Assembly: GCA_944362555.1 (NCBI GenBank)
Contig: CALVTL010000004.1
Span: forward strand, 1-64,000
From: an uncultured Clostridia bacterium
Lineage (GTDB): Bacteria; Bacillota; Clostridia; Christensenellales; Borkfalkiaceae
DNA: 64,000 nt
Direction of reading: 5' to 3'
In this document: one piece after another, positions 36,045 to 45,668 of the stretch
Layout of the letters: every line of letters begins with the position of its first letter
Numbering within the stretch: the stretch's first letter is position 1
The notes under the pieces: model-generated
Told to the model about the DNA's origin: nothing
The model's input: the letters and a program-made list of their open reading frames with translations, nothing else
Databases searched by the model: none
Program-made: the position numbers and the translations under genes

Positions 36045-37079
36045 ATGGACAGTCGATGTATCGGACTGCTGATCGCACTTGTTGTGCTCGTCACCCTGTC
36101 GGGGCTTTTCAGCGCCACGGAGACGGCATACACCGGCTTTTCGCTCGTTCGCATGAGGCGATTTGCCAAGAACAAAAAATCTGCGCGCATGGCGTTCCGC
36201 CTGAGCGCGGACTATAACAGGATCTTGACGACGCTGCTCATTGCGGACAACATCGTGAACATTGCGTCGGCGACCATCGGCACGCTCATCTTCACGTCGC
36301 TCATCGGCGCGGAATTTGGCCCGACCGTCTCCACCGTCGTGCTCACCATCGTCCTGCTCATCTTCGGGGAGATCACCCCCAAGATCCTTGCAAAGCGCGT
36401 GCCCGAGACGTTTGCGTGCGTCGCCGCCTATCCGCTTTTGGTGTGTACATATCTTCTCCTGCCCCTTGTCTGGCTGTTCGGGGTGTGGAAGAAGTTTATT
36501 TTTTGCCTTTTCGGTCTCGGGAAGAAGCAGCCCAGGCTCACCGAGGAGGAATTTGAGATGCTCGTCTCCGACGTCGGAAAGGAGGGCGTGCTCAACGAAA
36601 CGGAACAGGAGCTCATCCACAGGACGCTCCGCTACGACGAGCTCACCGTCTCTGACTGCATGATCCCGCTCGAGCGGGTGGTCGCGGTGGACGTGCGCGA
36701 GAACGACCGCGTCGTGTATAAGCTGTTCCGTGAGACCAACTTTTCGCGCCTGCCCGTCTATAAAGGCGTCAAGCGCAACATCGAAGGCGTTCTCTACCGC
36801 GCGGATTTCTATGAGAATATGCTTGCGGGAAGGCGCGATTTCGACAACATCATCCGCCCCGTATCCTTTGTTTCGCCCGACGAAAAGGTCTCCGGCCTCA
36901 TGGAGCGCCTCCGCACGATGCGCGAACATATGCTTGCGGTCGGTTCCGAGGACAACGCACTCGGCATCATCACGCGCGAGGATATGGTGGAAGAACTCAT
37001 CGGCGACGTGGACGACAAGTACGATCTGACGCCCGTTACGTCGCTGCCGACGCCCCCCGCGGCGCCGCAGCAGGCGTAA
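36045..37079 (+). CDS. CNNM/CorC-type (HlyC/CorC family) transporter, copy 1
   Basis: 344 residues. An N-terminal CNNM membrane domain of three to four helices (FSATETAYTGFSLVRMRRFA, NRILTTLLIADNIVNIA, FGEITPKILAK) is followed by a CBS pair (about 195-315) with DCMIPLERVVAVD and GIITREDMVEELIGDVDDKYD. Family members move Mg2+ or Co2+ or protect against them. The usual C-terminal CorC_HlyC domain is missing, so the protein is short. It lies 12 bases before a close paralogue. Confidence 0.88.
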   Translation: MDSRCIGLLIALVVLVTLSGLFSATETAYTGFSLVRMRRFAKNKKSARMAFRLSADYNRILTTLLIADNIVNIASATIGTLIFTSLIGAEFGPTVSTVVLTIVLLIFGEITPKILAKRVPETFACVAAYPLLVCTYLLLPLVWLFGVWKKFIFCLFGLGKKQPRLTEEEFEMLVSDVGKEGVLNETEQELIHRTLRYDELTVSDCMIPLERVVAVDVRENDRVVYKLFRETNFSRLPVYKGVKRNIEGVLYRADFYENMLAGRRDFDNIIRPVSFVSPDEKVSGLMERLRTMREHMLAVGSEDNALGIITREDMVEELIGDVDDKYDLTPVTSLPTPPAAPQQA

Positions 37080-37091
37080 GGAGGACGGGAT

Positions 37092-38153
37092 ATGAATGCA
37101 GCAACCATCACGGCGCTCATAATAACGCTCGTCATCCTCATCACCTTATCCGGCTTTTTCAGCGCGACGGAGACCGCCTATACGGGCTACTCTCCCGTCA
37201 GGATGCGCCGCTTTGCCGCCAAAAAACGCACGGCGCGCGTGGCGTTAAAGCTCGGGGAAAACTACAACAAGATCTTAACGACGCTGCTCATCGGCAACAA
37301 CATCGTCAACATCACGGCGTCCACCATCGGCACGGTGCTCTTTGTGGCGGCGCTGGGCGAGAGCCTGGGCGCGACCATTTCCACCATCGTCATCACCGCC
37401 GTCGTGCTCATCTTCGGCGAGGTGACGCCCAAGACGCTCGCAAAGGAATCGCCCGAGGCGTTCGCGTGCTTCGCCGCCTATCCGCTTCTCGTGCTCACCT
37501 ACGTTCTCTGGCCGCTCAACTGGGTCTTCGGGCAGTGGGAGAGATTTGTCTTTTTCGTGTTCCGCCTCAACAAGGAGGCGCCCGCCTACACGGAGGCGGA
37601 GTTCAAAATGCTCGTCTCCGACGTCAAGGAGGACGGCGTCCTCAACGAAACGGAGCACGAGCTCATCCACCGCACGCTGCGCTTTGACGAGCTGCGCGTC
37701 GGAACGTGCATGATCCCGCTCTCCCGCGTGACCGCCGTCTCCGAACGCGAGAACGAGCGGCGCATCCTGCGCATCTTCCGCGAGACCAACTTCTCGCGCG
37801 TGCCCGTCTACCGCGGCGAGAAGGGGAACATCATCGGCATTCTTTACCGCGCCGATTTCTACGAGACGATGCTGGCGGGGAAGAAGGATTTTTCCTCCGT
37901 CATCCGTCCCGTTTCCGCCGCCTCGGAGGAGGAAAAGGTCTCGGCGCTCTTAAAGCGGATGCAGGCTGCGCGCGAGCACATGATGGTCGTGACGGACGAA
38001 CAAGGCACGACGGGCATCATCACGCGCGAGGACATCATCGAAGAACTGTTGGGCGATCTGGACGACAAGTACGACTTGACGCCCGTCACGTCGCCCCTCA
38101 ATCCCCTCGTTCCCGGACCGGAGGAAGGGGAGGAAGGCGAGCAAGAAGAATGA
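37092..38153 (+). CDS. CNNM/CorC-type transporter, copy 2
   Basis: 353 residues, strongly similar over its whole length to the product of the gene before (FSATETAYTGYSPVRMRRFAA, NKILTTLLIGNNIVNITA, FGEVTPKTLAKESPEAFACFAAYPLLV). The same domain order applies: CNNM membrane domain, then a CBS pair, again without a CorC_HlyC domain. The pair is a tandem duplication and may form a heterodimer. The stop overlaps the methyltransferase start (ATGA). Confidence 0.88.
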   Translation: MNAATITALIITLVILITLSGFFSATETAYTGYSPVRMRRFAAKKRTARVALKLGENYNKILTTLLIGNNIVNITASTIGTVLFVAALGESLGATISTIVITAVVLIFGEVTPKTLAKESPEAFACFAAYPLLVLTYVLWPLNWVFGQWERFVFFVFRLNKEAPAYTEAEFKMLVSDVKEDGVLNETEHELIHRTLRFDELRVGTCMIPLSRVTAVSERENERRILRIFRETNFSRVPVYRGEKGNIIGILYRADFYETMLAGKKDFSSVIRPVSAASEEEKVSALLKRMQAAREHMMVVTDEQGTTGIITREDIIEELLGDLDDKYDLTPVTSPLNPLVPGPEEGEEGEQEE

Positions 38154-39274
38154 AACTCTATATCCCTGTCGCCTCGGGCGTGGAAGCGTCCGTCAAGCGG
38201 CAATTAAGATCGCTCGGCTACGGCGAATGCCCCGCCATCCTCGGAAGAGTTGCGCTCGAAGGGGACTGGCAGGACGTCGCCCGCCTCAACGTCTTTCTGC
38301 GCGCGGGCGAACGCGTGCTCATCGGGGTGGGAAGTTTTCCCGCCCCTGATTTTGATGCGCTCTTTGAAGGCGTCTCGGCGCTCCCGTGGGAGGAATTTCT
38401 CTCCGCACACACGCATATCCTGATGGACGGGAAATGCGTCAAAAGCGCGCTCATGGCGGTGAAGGCGACGGGCGGCGTCGTCAAAAAAGCCATCGCGGAG
38501 CGCCTCAAAGCGCGGCTCGGCGTCACCTCCCTCGACGAGCGCGGGGAACGTGCCGTCGTCGGCGTGTACCTCTATGAGGACACGGCGTATCTCACGCTGG
38601 ATACCTCGGGCGACGGGCTGCACAAGCGCGGCTACCGCGTGCGCACCTACGACGCGCCCCTGCGCGAGACGACGGCTGCCGCGCTGGTGGAGAGCTCCTT
38701 CTTCCACGCGGGCAAGCCGTTTGCCGACGTCTTTTGCGGGAGCGGCACCATTCCCATCGAGGCGGCGCTGTATATGCGCCGCATCGCCCCCGGGAAGGGG
38801 CGGGAGTTCGACTTTACGCGCTGGAAGTGCGTACCGCGCGGCGTGCTCGCGCGGGCGCGCGAGGAGGCGGAGGCGGGGGAGGTGCGCTCTCCCATGCCCA
38901 AACTCCTCGCCTCGGACATCTCCAAGGAGGCGGTGGAGCTCGCACGTTTCCATGCCCGCCGCGCGGGCGTGGAGGAGGACATCCTCTTTTCGGTGCGCGA
39001 TATGCGCGATTTTTCCTCGCAGGAGAAAAACGGCGTGCTCATCTGCAATCCGCCCTACGGCGAACGGATGCAGGAGGCGCACCTCTTCGACCTCTACCGC
39101 GACTTCGGCAGAATGTTCCGCGCGCTGCCCGATTGGAGCTGCTACTTTCTCTCCTCCTTTGCGGGCGCGGAGCGCGCCTTCGGCAAGCGGGCGGACAAAA
39201 AGCGCCGTCTCCCCAACGCGCACCTCGACTGCACCCTCTATTCCTATTTCGGGAAACCTCCGTGTAAAAAATGA
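38150..39274 (+). CDS. THUMP-domain class I rRNA methyltransferase (RlmL/YpsC type)
   Basis: 374 residues from the ATG overlapping the previous stop. The N-terminal THUMP region (about 1-150) binds RNA. The methyltransferase part has DVFCGSGTIPIEAAL (motif I), ASDISKEAVELARFHA and the N6-type catalytic NPPYGERM. B. subtilis YpsC and the N-terminal half of E. coli RlmL modify 23S rRNA guanine 2445. The reader can treat that target as likely. Coupling to the CNNM genes seems to be an accident of packing. Confidence 0.92.
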   Translation: MKLYIPVASGVEASVKRQLRSLGYGECPAILGRVALEGDWQDVARLNVFLRAGERVLIGVGSFPAPDFDALFEGVSALPWEEFLSAHTHILMDGKCVKSALMAVKATGGVVKKAIAERLKARLGVTSLDERGERAVVGVYLYEDTAYLTLDTSGDGLHKRGYRVRTYDAPLRETTAAALVESSFFHAGKPFADVFCGSGTIPIEAALYMRRIAPGKGREFDFTRWKCVPRGVLARAREEAEAGEVRSPMPKLLASDISKEAVELARFHARRAGVEEDILFSVRDMRDFSSQEKNGVLICNPPYGERMQEAHLFDLYRDFGRMFRALPDWSCYFLSSFAGAERAFGKRADKKRRLPNAHLDCTLYSYFGKPPCKK

Positions 39275-39312
39275 TAAACTGATGAATTCGGTCAAATTTT
39301 TTTGCGAGAGGG

Positions 39313-39381
39313 TTGACAAACAGGCGGACGCGGAGTATAATGAAGTCGGTAAATTGTTCAGGGGAGAACCTTCGATTTACC
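39313..39381 (+). promoter_or_regulatory. Promoter and inverted repeat of the marR gene
   Basis: TTGACA (39313-39318), 17-base spacer, TATAAT (39336-39341). GGTAAAT (39348-39354) and ATTTACC (39375-39381) begin just at the expected transcription start and could be a leader hairpin or the regulator's own binding site. Confidence 0.8.
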
Positions 39382-39421
39382 CTTAAATATCCGAAAAAGT
39401 TTTACAGGAGGAAGGTCACTT

Positions 39422-39889
39422 ATGGAAATCAACGAGTACCTTGTCAAAAGTTTTCAGCTCATGCGCAACATGGAGAACATCGACTTCTTCGCGGGCGCGC
39501 ACAAGCTCTCGCGCACGGAGTTCCGCCTGCTGCGAGAAGTCATCCTGGAGGCGGAAAAGGGGAAGAACATCATCTCTTCCGAACTTGCGCGCCGCCTCGG
39601 CATCACGCGTTCCGCCGTCTCGCAGGTCGTGACCAAGATGGAGAAGGAGGGCATCGTCTCCCGCGTGGATTCTCCCACGGACAGAAAGATCGCCTACATC
39701 TGCCTCTCCAAGAACGCACGCGACGTGTTTGAGGAACAGTGCAAGGAGGCGAACGCCACGATGGAGCGCATCATCGCGGAGGCGGGCGAGGCGCGCGTGA
39801 AAGCGTTCTTCGACCTCTACGACGAATTCAACAAAGCCATCGAAAAGGTGATGGGGAAGACCGATAAGAAGAAAGGTTCCGCCGACTGA
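39422..39889 (+). CDS. MarR-family transcriptional regulator
   Basis: 155 residues. Winged helix-turn-helix in the middle: ISSELARRLGITRSAVSQVVTKMEKEG followed by the wing VDSPTDRKIAYICLS, flanked by dimerisation helices. MarR proteins usually repress an adjacent exporter and release DNA on binding a ligand or oxidant. The next gene is a large ABC exporter 58 bases away, so it is the likely target. Ribosome site AGGAGG upstream. Confidence 0.93.
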   Translation: MEINEYLVKSFQLMRNMENIDFFAGAHKLSRTEFRLLREVILEAEKGKNIISSELARRLGITRSAVSQVVTKMEKEGIVSRVDSPTDRKIAYICLSKNARDVFEEQCKEANATMERIIAEAGEARVKAFFDLYDEFNKAIEKVMGKTDKKKGSAD

Positions 39890-39947
39890 CGTCCTTGTTC
39901 ATGCGGCCACATTTACGCGGCGCTTCATTTTGCGATAAGAGGTTATC

Positions 39948-42761
39948 ATGCTAAAATTGACCGACATCCGGAAGGTCTACAAGGCTGCTTCCGGAGATGT
40001 TCACGCGCTCAAAGGCGTGAGCCTTGAATTCCGCGAGAATGAGTTCGTCTGCATTCTCGGCGCGTCGGGCTGCGGAAAGACCACCCTCCTCAACATCATC
40101 GGCGGACTTGACCATTACACTTCGGGCGACCTTGAGATTCAAGGTCGCTCGACCAAAGATTACAAGGACCGCGATTGGGACGTCTACCGCAACCACAGGA
40201 TCGGCTTTATCTTCCAGACGTACAATCTCATCCCGCACCAGACCGTGTTGGGGAACGTGGAACTCGCGCTCACCATCGCGGGCGTGGGCAGGGAGGAGCG
40301 CAGGCAGCGCGCCACGCAGGCGCTGGAGCGCGTGGGGCTGGGGGGAGAACTCAACAAAAAGCCCAACCAGCTCTCGGGCGGACAGATGCAGCGCGTCGCC
40401 ATCGCGCGCGCCCTCGTCAACAATCCCGACATCCTGCTCGCCGACGAGCCGACGGGCGCGCTTGACTCCGCCACGAGCGTGCAGATCATGGATCTCATCA
40501 AGGAGATCGCGGGCGAACGCCTCGTCATCATGGTCACGCACAATCCCGAGCTCGCTTATGAGTACGCGACGCGTATCGTCAAGCTCAAAGACGGCACGGT
40601 GGAGTCCGACTCCATGCCCTACGATTCCGCCGCGGAACTCTCGGCAAGGGCGGAGCAGCCGCAATCGGCACCCGCGCCCGCTCCCGCCGCCAAAGAGGGG
40701 ATGCGCGCCAAGCAAGAGGGCGCTCCCGTCATGTCCGACTACCCCGAAGGGGAGGGAAAGGGCAAAAAGAAGGAGAAGAAGCCGCGGGCGCGCATGAGCT
40801 TTCTCACGTCGCTCGCGTTGAGCGCCAAAAATCTGCTCACCAAAAAGGGGCGCACCATTTTAACGTCCGTTGCGGGCAGCATCGGCATCATCAGCGTCAG
40901 CCTCGTTCTGGCGCTCTCCTCGGGCTTTAACAACTACGTCAGAAAGACGGAGGAGGATATGCTCTCCTACTATCCCGTCACGGTGACGGAGAGCGCGTTC
41001 GACATGGCGTCCATCATGACGTCCTTTACATCCCCGCAGGATATGCCCGATCTGGAGCAGCTCGGCGACAAGGTGTATGTCGATTCCTTCCTGACGAGCC
41101 TTGCCGAGGGCATGACGCTCACCAACAATATCACGGACGAATACCTCGACTATCTCTCCAAGATGGATAAAGAGTGGTATTCGGAGATCCAATACGGTTA
41201 CGGCGTCTCCATCAGCGACAATCTCTTCACCCACGTCGATACGGCAAAAGACCCGTCTGCCGAACAGCTCGAAATGCAGACTTTGACGCGCTCATTGTCC
41301 AATCTGAAGGAGTATTATATCAGCGTCGTTTACCGCGTCGCACCCGACTATAAAGACCTCGTCGGATTTGCCGACTTCTTCGGCGACATTGTCAACGCCA
41401 TGCCGGGGACGGGCGATATTTCTTCCGAAACATACGGGCAGTATGTTCAGTCGCAGTACGACATCGTGGCGGGCACCTTCCCCGAAAGCGAGAACGAAGT
41501 GGTGCTCGTCGTCGGCGCAAACAATCAGGTGAGCGATCTGACGCTTGCGCAGCTTGGCTTTCTCAATGAGGAGAAGTTTGCGGCGCTCTTCCGCCAGGGG
41601 GAGAGCTCAACGGACGACGGCGCGATCCCCGAGGAGTCCATCGTTGATTTTAATGAGATTATTGGAAAGCAGTACACGCTCTTTTACAACGGCGCCGTCT
41701 ACGAGGAAAATCCCGACTATGTAAAGCCGACCATTTATTCGCCCAACCAAGATCACGCGTTCACCTATCAGGGAGAACGCGCGGAGGACGAACTCACGGC
41801 TCGGGAAGGGGAGGGCATCAACCTTACGGTCTCGGGCATCCTGCGCCTCAAAGACGGGCTCAATTACGGGTGTCTCACGAGCGGGCTCAACCTCACCGAG
41901 GCGCTCGTTGATACTTACATCGAGAACACCATCTCGGACGATACCTTCCTGCAATGGCTGAAAAACGATTCGACCATCACGCTGCCCATCCAGTCGGAGG
42001 ACGGCGAGGCGGTCAGGATCTACCTCTCTCCCGCGGAAAATCTCGACGAATACTTCGACATCGAATCCGAGCTTTCCTACATTCTGGGGGACAGCGCGAG
42101 CGGCAGCCTTGGCGCCATCATTTCGCAACTCTCAAAATTAAACGCGTCCTTTGCGCCCGAGAGGGTCATTCGTCTGCTGGGCGGCGATCATACGGTGACT
42201 TCCATTTCGCTCTACGCCAATACCTTTGGCGGCAAGGAACTCATGCTCGACTACCTCGACCAGTGGAACACACTTCACGAGGACGACCCGTCCGTGCAGA
42301 TCACCTATTCGGACACCGTGGGAATGCTCATGAGCATGGTGCAGCAGATTTTGGACATCATCACCTACGTTCTGGTGGCGTTCACGTCCATCTCGCTCGT
42401 CGTGTCCTCCGTCATGATCGGCATCATCACATACGTCTCGGTGGTGGAGCGCGTCAAGGAGATCGGCGTCTTGCGCTCGCTCGGCGCGCGAAAGCAGGAC
42501 GTCAGAAATCTGTTCAACGCGGAGACCTTCATCATCGGGCTCGCGGCGGGGCTCATCGGCATCGGGCTCGCCTACTTCCTGTCCGTCTTTATCAACCTCA
42601 TCATCTATTCGCTCGCGGGCATTGCGGGCATCGCGGCGCTCCCCGTCGGCACGGCGTTCATCATGGTGCTCGTGAGCGTGGTGCTGACGCTCGTCTCGGG
42701 GCTCATCCCCGCGCAGTCGGCAGCGAAGAAAGATCCCGTCATCGCCCTGCGCACCGAATAA
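39948..42761 (+). CDS. ABC exporter with fused ATPase and FtsX-type permease
   Basis: 937 residues. N-terminal ATPase (1-225): Walker [10 protein letters not shown], signature QLSGGQMQR, Walker [14 protein letters not shown]-loop VTHNP. An Ala/Pro-rich then lysine-rich linker (about 230-280) leads to a first membrane helix (about 305-325), a large extracytoplasmic MacB-like domain (about 330-785) and three C-terminal helices with the FtsX loop [23 protein letters not shown]. Such MacB-type machines expel peptides or relay force across the membrane. Probably controlled by the MarR protein upstream. Confidence 0.92.
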   Translation: MLKLTDIRKVYKAASGDVHALKGVSLEFRENEFVCILGASGCGKTTLLNIIGGLDHYTSGDLEIQGRSTKDYKDRDWDVYRNHRIGFIFQTYNLIPHQTVLGNVELALTIAGVGREERRQRATQALERVGLGGELNKKPNQLSGGQMQRVAIARALVNNPDILLADEPTGALDSATSVQIMDLIKEIAGERLVIMVTHNPELAYEYATRIVKLKDGTVESDSMPYDSAAELSARAEQPQSAPAPAPAAKEGMRAKQEGAPVMSDYPEGEGKGKKKEKKPRARMSFLTSLALSAKNLLTKKGRTILTSVAGSIGIISVSLVLALSSGFNNYVRKTEEDMLSYYPVTVTESAFDMASIMTSFTSPQDMPDLEQLGDKVYVDSFLTSLAEGMTLTNNITDEYLDYLSKMDKEWYSEIQYGYGVSISDNLFTHVDTAKDPSAEQLEMQTLTRSLSNLKEYYISVVYRVAPDYKDLVGFADFFGDIVNAMPGTGDISSETYGQYVQSQYDIVAGTFPESENEVVLVVGANNQVSDLTLAQLGFLNEEKFAALFRQGESSTDDGAIPEESIVDFNEIIGKQYTLFYNGAVYEENPDYVKPTIYSPNQDHAFTYQGERAEDELTAREGEGINLTVSGILRLKDGLNYGCLTSGLNLTEALVDTYIENTISDDTFLQWLKNDSTITLPIQSEDGEAVRIYLSPAENLDEYFDIESELSYILGDSASGSLGAIISQLSKLNASFAPERVIRLLGGDHTVTSISLYANTFGGKELMLDYLDQWNTLHEDDPSVQITYSDTVGMLMSMVQQILDIITYVLVAFTSISLVVSSVMIGIITYVSVVERVKEIGVLRSLGARKQDVRNLFNAETFIIGLAAGLIGIGLAYFLSVFINLIIYSLAGIAGIAALPVGTAFIMVLVSVVLTLVSGLIPAQSAAKKDPVIALRTE

Positions 42762-42815
42762 TCTTTGCAAAAGCCGTCCATAATGGTGGATAAACAAGAC
42801 CAAAGGGGCGCGCCT

Positions 42816-42890
42816 ATGGCAAAGAAGAAACTCAAAAAACTCACCGATGAAGAGTACGAACGCTATATCCGTTCGCTGCTTGACGAGTGA
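42816..42890 (+). CDS. 24-residue charged peptide
   Basis: A short ORF starting MAKKKLKKLTDEEYERY and ending RSLLDE. A basic first third is followed by an acidic amphipathic helix. It has AAGGGGCG 6-12 bases upstream and is followed within 5 bases by a good terminator, so the pair looks like a real last gene of the exporter unit. Function unknown. Confidence 0.5.
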   Translation: MAKKKLKKLTDEEYERYIRSLLDE

Positions 42891-42894
42891 AAGA

Positions 42895-42924
42895 ATGCTC
42901 TCCCGCAAGAGGGGGAGCATTTTT
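42895..42924 (+). terminator. Terminator after the exporter and small ORF
   Basis: A 10-bp stem with one G-T pair (42895-42904 with 42911-42920) followed by TTTT. Confidence 0.85.
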
Positions 42925-43013
42925 GTCATCATTAGAAACAAATCGACGGAAACCGCCAAAATATGCCGCCGCCCGCTGTGATATGATTTGTAAAAATGCG
43001 CGCGGGAGGGAAC

Positions 43014-43724
43014 ATGGCAAGAAAGATCGTGATAACGTCCGGGAAGGGCGGCGTCGGCAAGACGACACTCTGCTGCAATCTCGGCGTACAGCTTGCGCGC
43101 AGGGGATACCGCGTCATCGTATGCGATCTCGATTTCGGGCTCAACAATGCGGACGTGGTGCTGGGCGTCGAGAACCGCGCCCTCTACGATATTTCCGACG
43201 CCGTGGAAGGAAGGTGCCGTCCGCGGCAGGCGCTCGTGGCGCACCCGCGCTATCCGACGCTCTTTTCGCTCACCAGCAACCGCGTGCTCGAGCGCTACGT
43301 CTCGGCGCAGGCGGTGCGGCTCGTGCTGGAGGCGCTCTCTCCGCAGTTCGACTTTGTGCTCATCGACTCCCCCGCAGGCATCGAGGACGGCTTTCACCGC
43401 GCCGCCGCCTGTGCGGAGGAGGCGCTGCTCGTCACCACGCCGCACATCTCTGCGTTGCGCGACGCCGACCGCGTCGCGGGGATCTTAAAGAGTTACCGCT
43501 TTTACAGCGTGGGGCTCGTCGTCAACTTTGCGCGGCGGGAGCGGCGGCGGGGCGGACTGCTGCTCTCCGAGGAGATCGCCGCCACGCTGCGCCTTCCGCT
43601 CGCGGGGATCGTTCCCGAGGAGGAGAAGGTGTTTTCGGAGAACATCGTCGAGCGCTCGCGCGCCTTCCGCCTGATCGCCGACCGCATTCTTGCCGCAGGC
43701 ATTCCGATGAAGGGGGGAGCATGA
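43014..43724 (+). CDS. minD: MinD-like septum-site ATPase lacking the C-terminal membrane helix
   Basis: 236 residues from the ATG after GGGAGGG. Deviant Walker A SGKGGVGKTT, the MinD block DLDFGLNNADVVLGVENRALYDI, and IDSPAGIEDGF are typical of MinD, the ATPase that positions the division site. The protein ends soon after AFRLIADRIL, about 30 residues earlier than usual, so the C-terminal amphipathic membrane-targeting helix is absent. There is no minC beside it. It overlaps the next gene (ATGA), whose product looks like MinE. Confidence 0.82.
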   Translation: MARKIVITSGKGGVGKTTLCCNLGVQLARRGYRVIVCDLDFGLNNADVVLGVENRALYDISDAVEGRCRPRQALVAHPRYPTLFSLTSNRVLERYVSAQAVRLVLEALSPQFDFVLIDSPAGIEDGFHRAAACAEEALLVTTPHISALRDADRVAGILKSYRFYSVGLVVNFARRERRRGGLLLSEEIAATLRLPLAGIVPEEEKVFSENIVERSRAFRLIADRILAAGIPMKGGA

Positions 43725-43948
43725 GAGGGGAGGAACTTCGCCGCCTTGAGGACCTGCTGCGCAGGGACAAGGCGATGATCTCGGAGGAGTGCGAGGCGGC
43801 TGCGGTGCGCGACTTCGCGCACGTTGCGCAGGAATATTTCGACCTCGACGGGCGCGTGGAATTTTCCCTGCGCGAGGAGAAGGGGGGCGGCGTCGTCACC
43901 ATCTCTTTCCGCATCGTTCGTGTAAAAAATTTTACCGTTCTTTCCTGA
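43721..43948 (+). CDS. MinE-like topological specificity factor, truncated form
   Basis: 75 residues. The order LRRLEDLLRRDKAMISEE then VAQEYFDLDGRVEFSL and VVTISFRI matches the MinE pattern (MinD-contact helix with xRLxxLxxxDR, then DPExVxVxLE and a last strand). The N-terminal membrane-targeting start usually found in MinE is missing. Position directly after minD, with coupled translation, supports the assignment. Without a profile search it stays provisional. Confidence 0.55.
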   Translation: MRGEELRRLEDLLRRDKAMISEECEAAAVRDFAHVAQEYFDLDGRVEFSLREEKGGGVVTISFRIVRVKNFTVLS

Positions 43949-43963
43949 ACGCGCCCCAACCGT

Positions 43964-43992
43964 TTGACAAATTCGTTTCCTTTGTGTATAAT
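43964..43992 (+). promoter_or_regulatory. Promoter of the first degV-type gene
   Basis: TTGACA (43964-43969), 17-base spacer, TATAAT (43987-43992). Confidence 0.87.
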
Positions 43993-44026
43993 TTTCAAAA
44001 AATCAAACCGTTCAAGAGGGAGCGAC

Positions 44027-44899
44027 ATGACAAGAAAATTTGTTCTGATGACGGATACGGGCTGCGATCTGCCCGAAGAATATTACGCCCAGCACGACAT
44101 TGTGCGCGTGCGGCTCGGCTTTACGCTGGACGGCGTCACCTATGGCGGCGAGGACGGCGCGGAGATGGACGACAAGCACTTTTACGAACTGCTGCGCGGC
44201 GGCGCGATGCCCAAGACCTTCCAGATCACGCCCGCGCAGGCGGAAGCGCAGATGGAGCCCTTCATGCAGGAGGGGAAGGACATCCTCATCCTCTCCTTCT
44301 CGTCGGGGCTCTCGGGCACGTTCGAGAGCTATCTCTCCGCCGCAAAGGAGCTCTCCGCGCGCTATCCCGCCGCAAAGGTGCGCGTCGTCGATTCGCTCTG
44401 CGCCTCGCTCGGGCAGGGGCTGCTCGTTGACTACGTCGTGAAGAAGGCGGACGAGGGCGCCTCGCTCGACGAGGCGGCGGACTACGCGGAGGACTTAAAG
44501 GGGCACATCTGCCACTTCTTCACGGTGGACGATCTCTTCCACTTAAAGCGCGGCGGCAGGGTGTCGGGCGCGACGGCGGTCGTCGGCAAGATGCTGGGCA
44601 TCAAGCCCGTTCTGTATGTGGACGACGCGGGGCATCTCATCGCCATCGGCAAGGCGATGGGGCGCAAGAAGTCGCTGGCGGCGCTCGTCGATAAGATGAC
44701 GGAATTGCAGGAACTCGGAAAGGACGACCCTGTCTTTATCAGCCACGGCGACTGCCAAGCGGACGTCGACTATCTCATCGGGCTCATCAAGAACCGTTTC
44801 GGTGCGCGCGAAATTTTCGTCAACATGATCGGCAGTGTCATCGGAACGCACTCGGGTGCGGGCACGGTCGCTCTCTTCTTCAAGGGACGCCACCGCTGA
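44027..44899 (+). CDS. DegV family fatty-acid-binding protein, copy 1
   Basis: 290 residues. DegV/FakB proteins hold a fatty acid that FakA phosphorylates for lipid synthesis. Seen: LMTDTGCDLP at the start, SFSSGLSGTFESY (fatty-acid head-group site) and KRGGRVSGATAVVGKMLGIKPVL. The start at 44027 follows AGAGGGAGC. No fakA gene is in view. A second DegV gene is at 46466. Confidence 0.93.
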   Translation: MTRKFVLMTDTGCDLPEEYYAQHDIVRVRLGFTLDGVTYGGEDGAEMDDKHFYELLRGGAMPKTFQITPAQAEAQMEPFMQEGKDILILSFSSGLSGTFESYLSAAKELSARYPAAKVRVVDSLCASLGQGLLVDYVVKKADEGASLDEAADYAEDLKGHICHFFTVDDLFHLKRGGRVSGATAVVGKMLGIKPVLYVDDAGHLIAIGKAMGRKKSLAALVDKMTELQELGKDDPVFISHGDCQADVDYLIGLIKNRFGAREIFVNMIGSVIGTHSGAGTVALFFKGRHR

Positions 44900-44913
44900 A
44901 CAATGCAGGGAGG

Positions 44914-44939
44914 GGCGCGGGACATCCCGCGCCTTTTTT
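44914..44939 (+). terminator. Terminator of the 44027 gene
   Basis: GGCGCGGGA-CA-TCCCGCGCC followed by T6. Confidence 0.87.
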
Positions 44940-44989
44940 GCTGTCAAAAATCCCCCGTCCGCGCATATACTGCGGGAGGGGGAAGGTGA

Positions 44990-45664
44990 ATGCGGGTAGA
45001 ATTTGTGACCAACGGCACACTTGCACAATTTGCGCAGCGCGGCGAAGCCGAACGGGCGGACGTCATCGTGTGCGGCTTTCAGGCGCTCGGCGAGGTGAGC
45101 TACGAACGAGAATTGAAGGGGGAGACGGGGCTATTCTACGACGTCGCGCTCCTCTCGCGCGAGCGCGCCTGCACGGTGGTGAGCGGGTGCTTCACAGACG
45201 CGCGCGGCATGAAAAAGAAGTCGGTCGTCGTGGCGGAGCGCGGGCGGGTACTGGGCGTTTCGGATATGCTCAACCGTCTGGACGGCAGCCGGTTCTGCGC
45301 GGGCGCAGGTGTCAAGATCTTTGAAACGAATGCGGGAAAGCTCGGCATTGTCGTCGCGGAAGATCTGTATTTTTCGCGCGTCGTCGAGACGCTCTCCGTC
45401 TGCGGGGCGGACGCCGCCGTGTGCGTGTTTGAACAGTTCACGGAGGGGATGGAGCCCCTCCTCGCGCGTGCGCAGGCGTTTTTGTGCGGCATTCCCGTTT
45501 TATTGTGCGGCTACGGCTATGCGCTCATCGCCGACATCGCGGGCAAGGTGCGCTTTGCCTCCGCGCAGAGCCCCTGTCTTTTCGACCTCGAAAAGGAACA
45601 GGCGTATCATCTGGTGGAGACGCGCCGCCGCGGCATCTACCGCAGTGCGGGAAAAAAATTTTAA
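44990..45664 (+). CDS. Nitrilase-fold protein without catalytic triad
   Basis: 224 residues with the fold signature of carbon-nitrogen hydrolases: an N-terminal Glu region (QALGEVSYE), a middle GRVLGVSDMLNR, and GKLGIVVAEDLYFSR where active enzymes read xGxxICYDxxFPE. The catalytic Cys is Ala and the catalytic Lys is not where it should be, so it is probably not an amidase. It may be a structural or regulatory relative, for example of the glutaminase part of NAD synthetase. The frame is intact. Confidence 0.6.
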   Translation: MRVEFVTNGTLAQFAQRGEAERADVIVCGFQALGEVSYERELKGETGLFYDVALLSRERACTVVSGCFTDARGMKKKSVVVAERGRVLGVSDMLNRLDGSRFCAGAGVKIFETNAGKLGIVVAEDLYFSRVVETLSVCGADAAVCVFEQFTEGMEPLLARAQAFLCGIPVLLCGYGYALIADIAGKVRFASAQSPCLFDLEKEQAYHLVETRRRGIYRSAGKKF

Positions 45665-45668
45665 GGTC

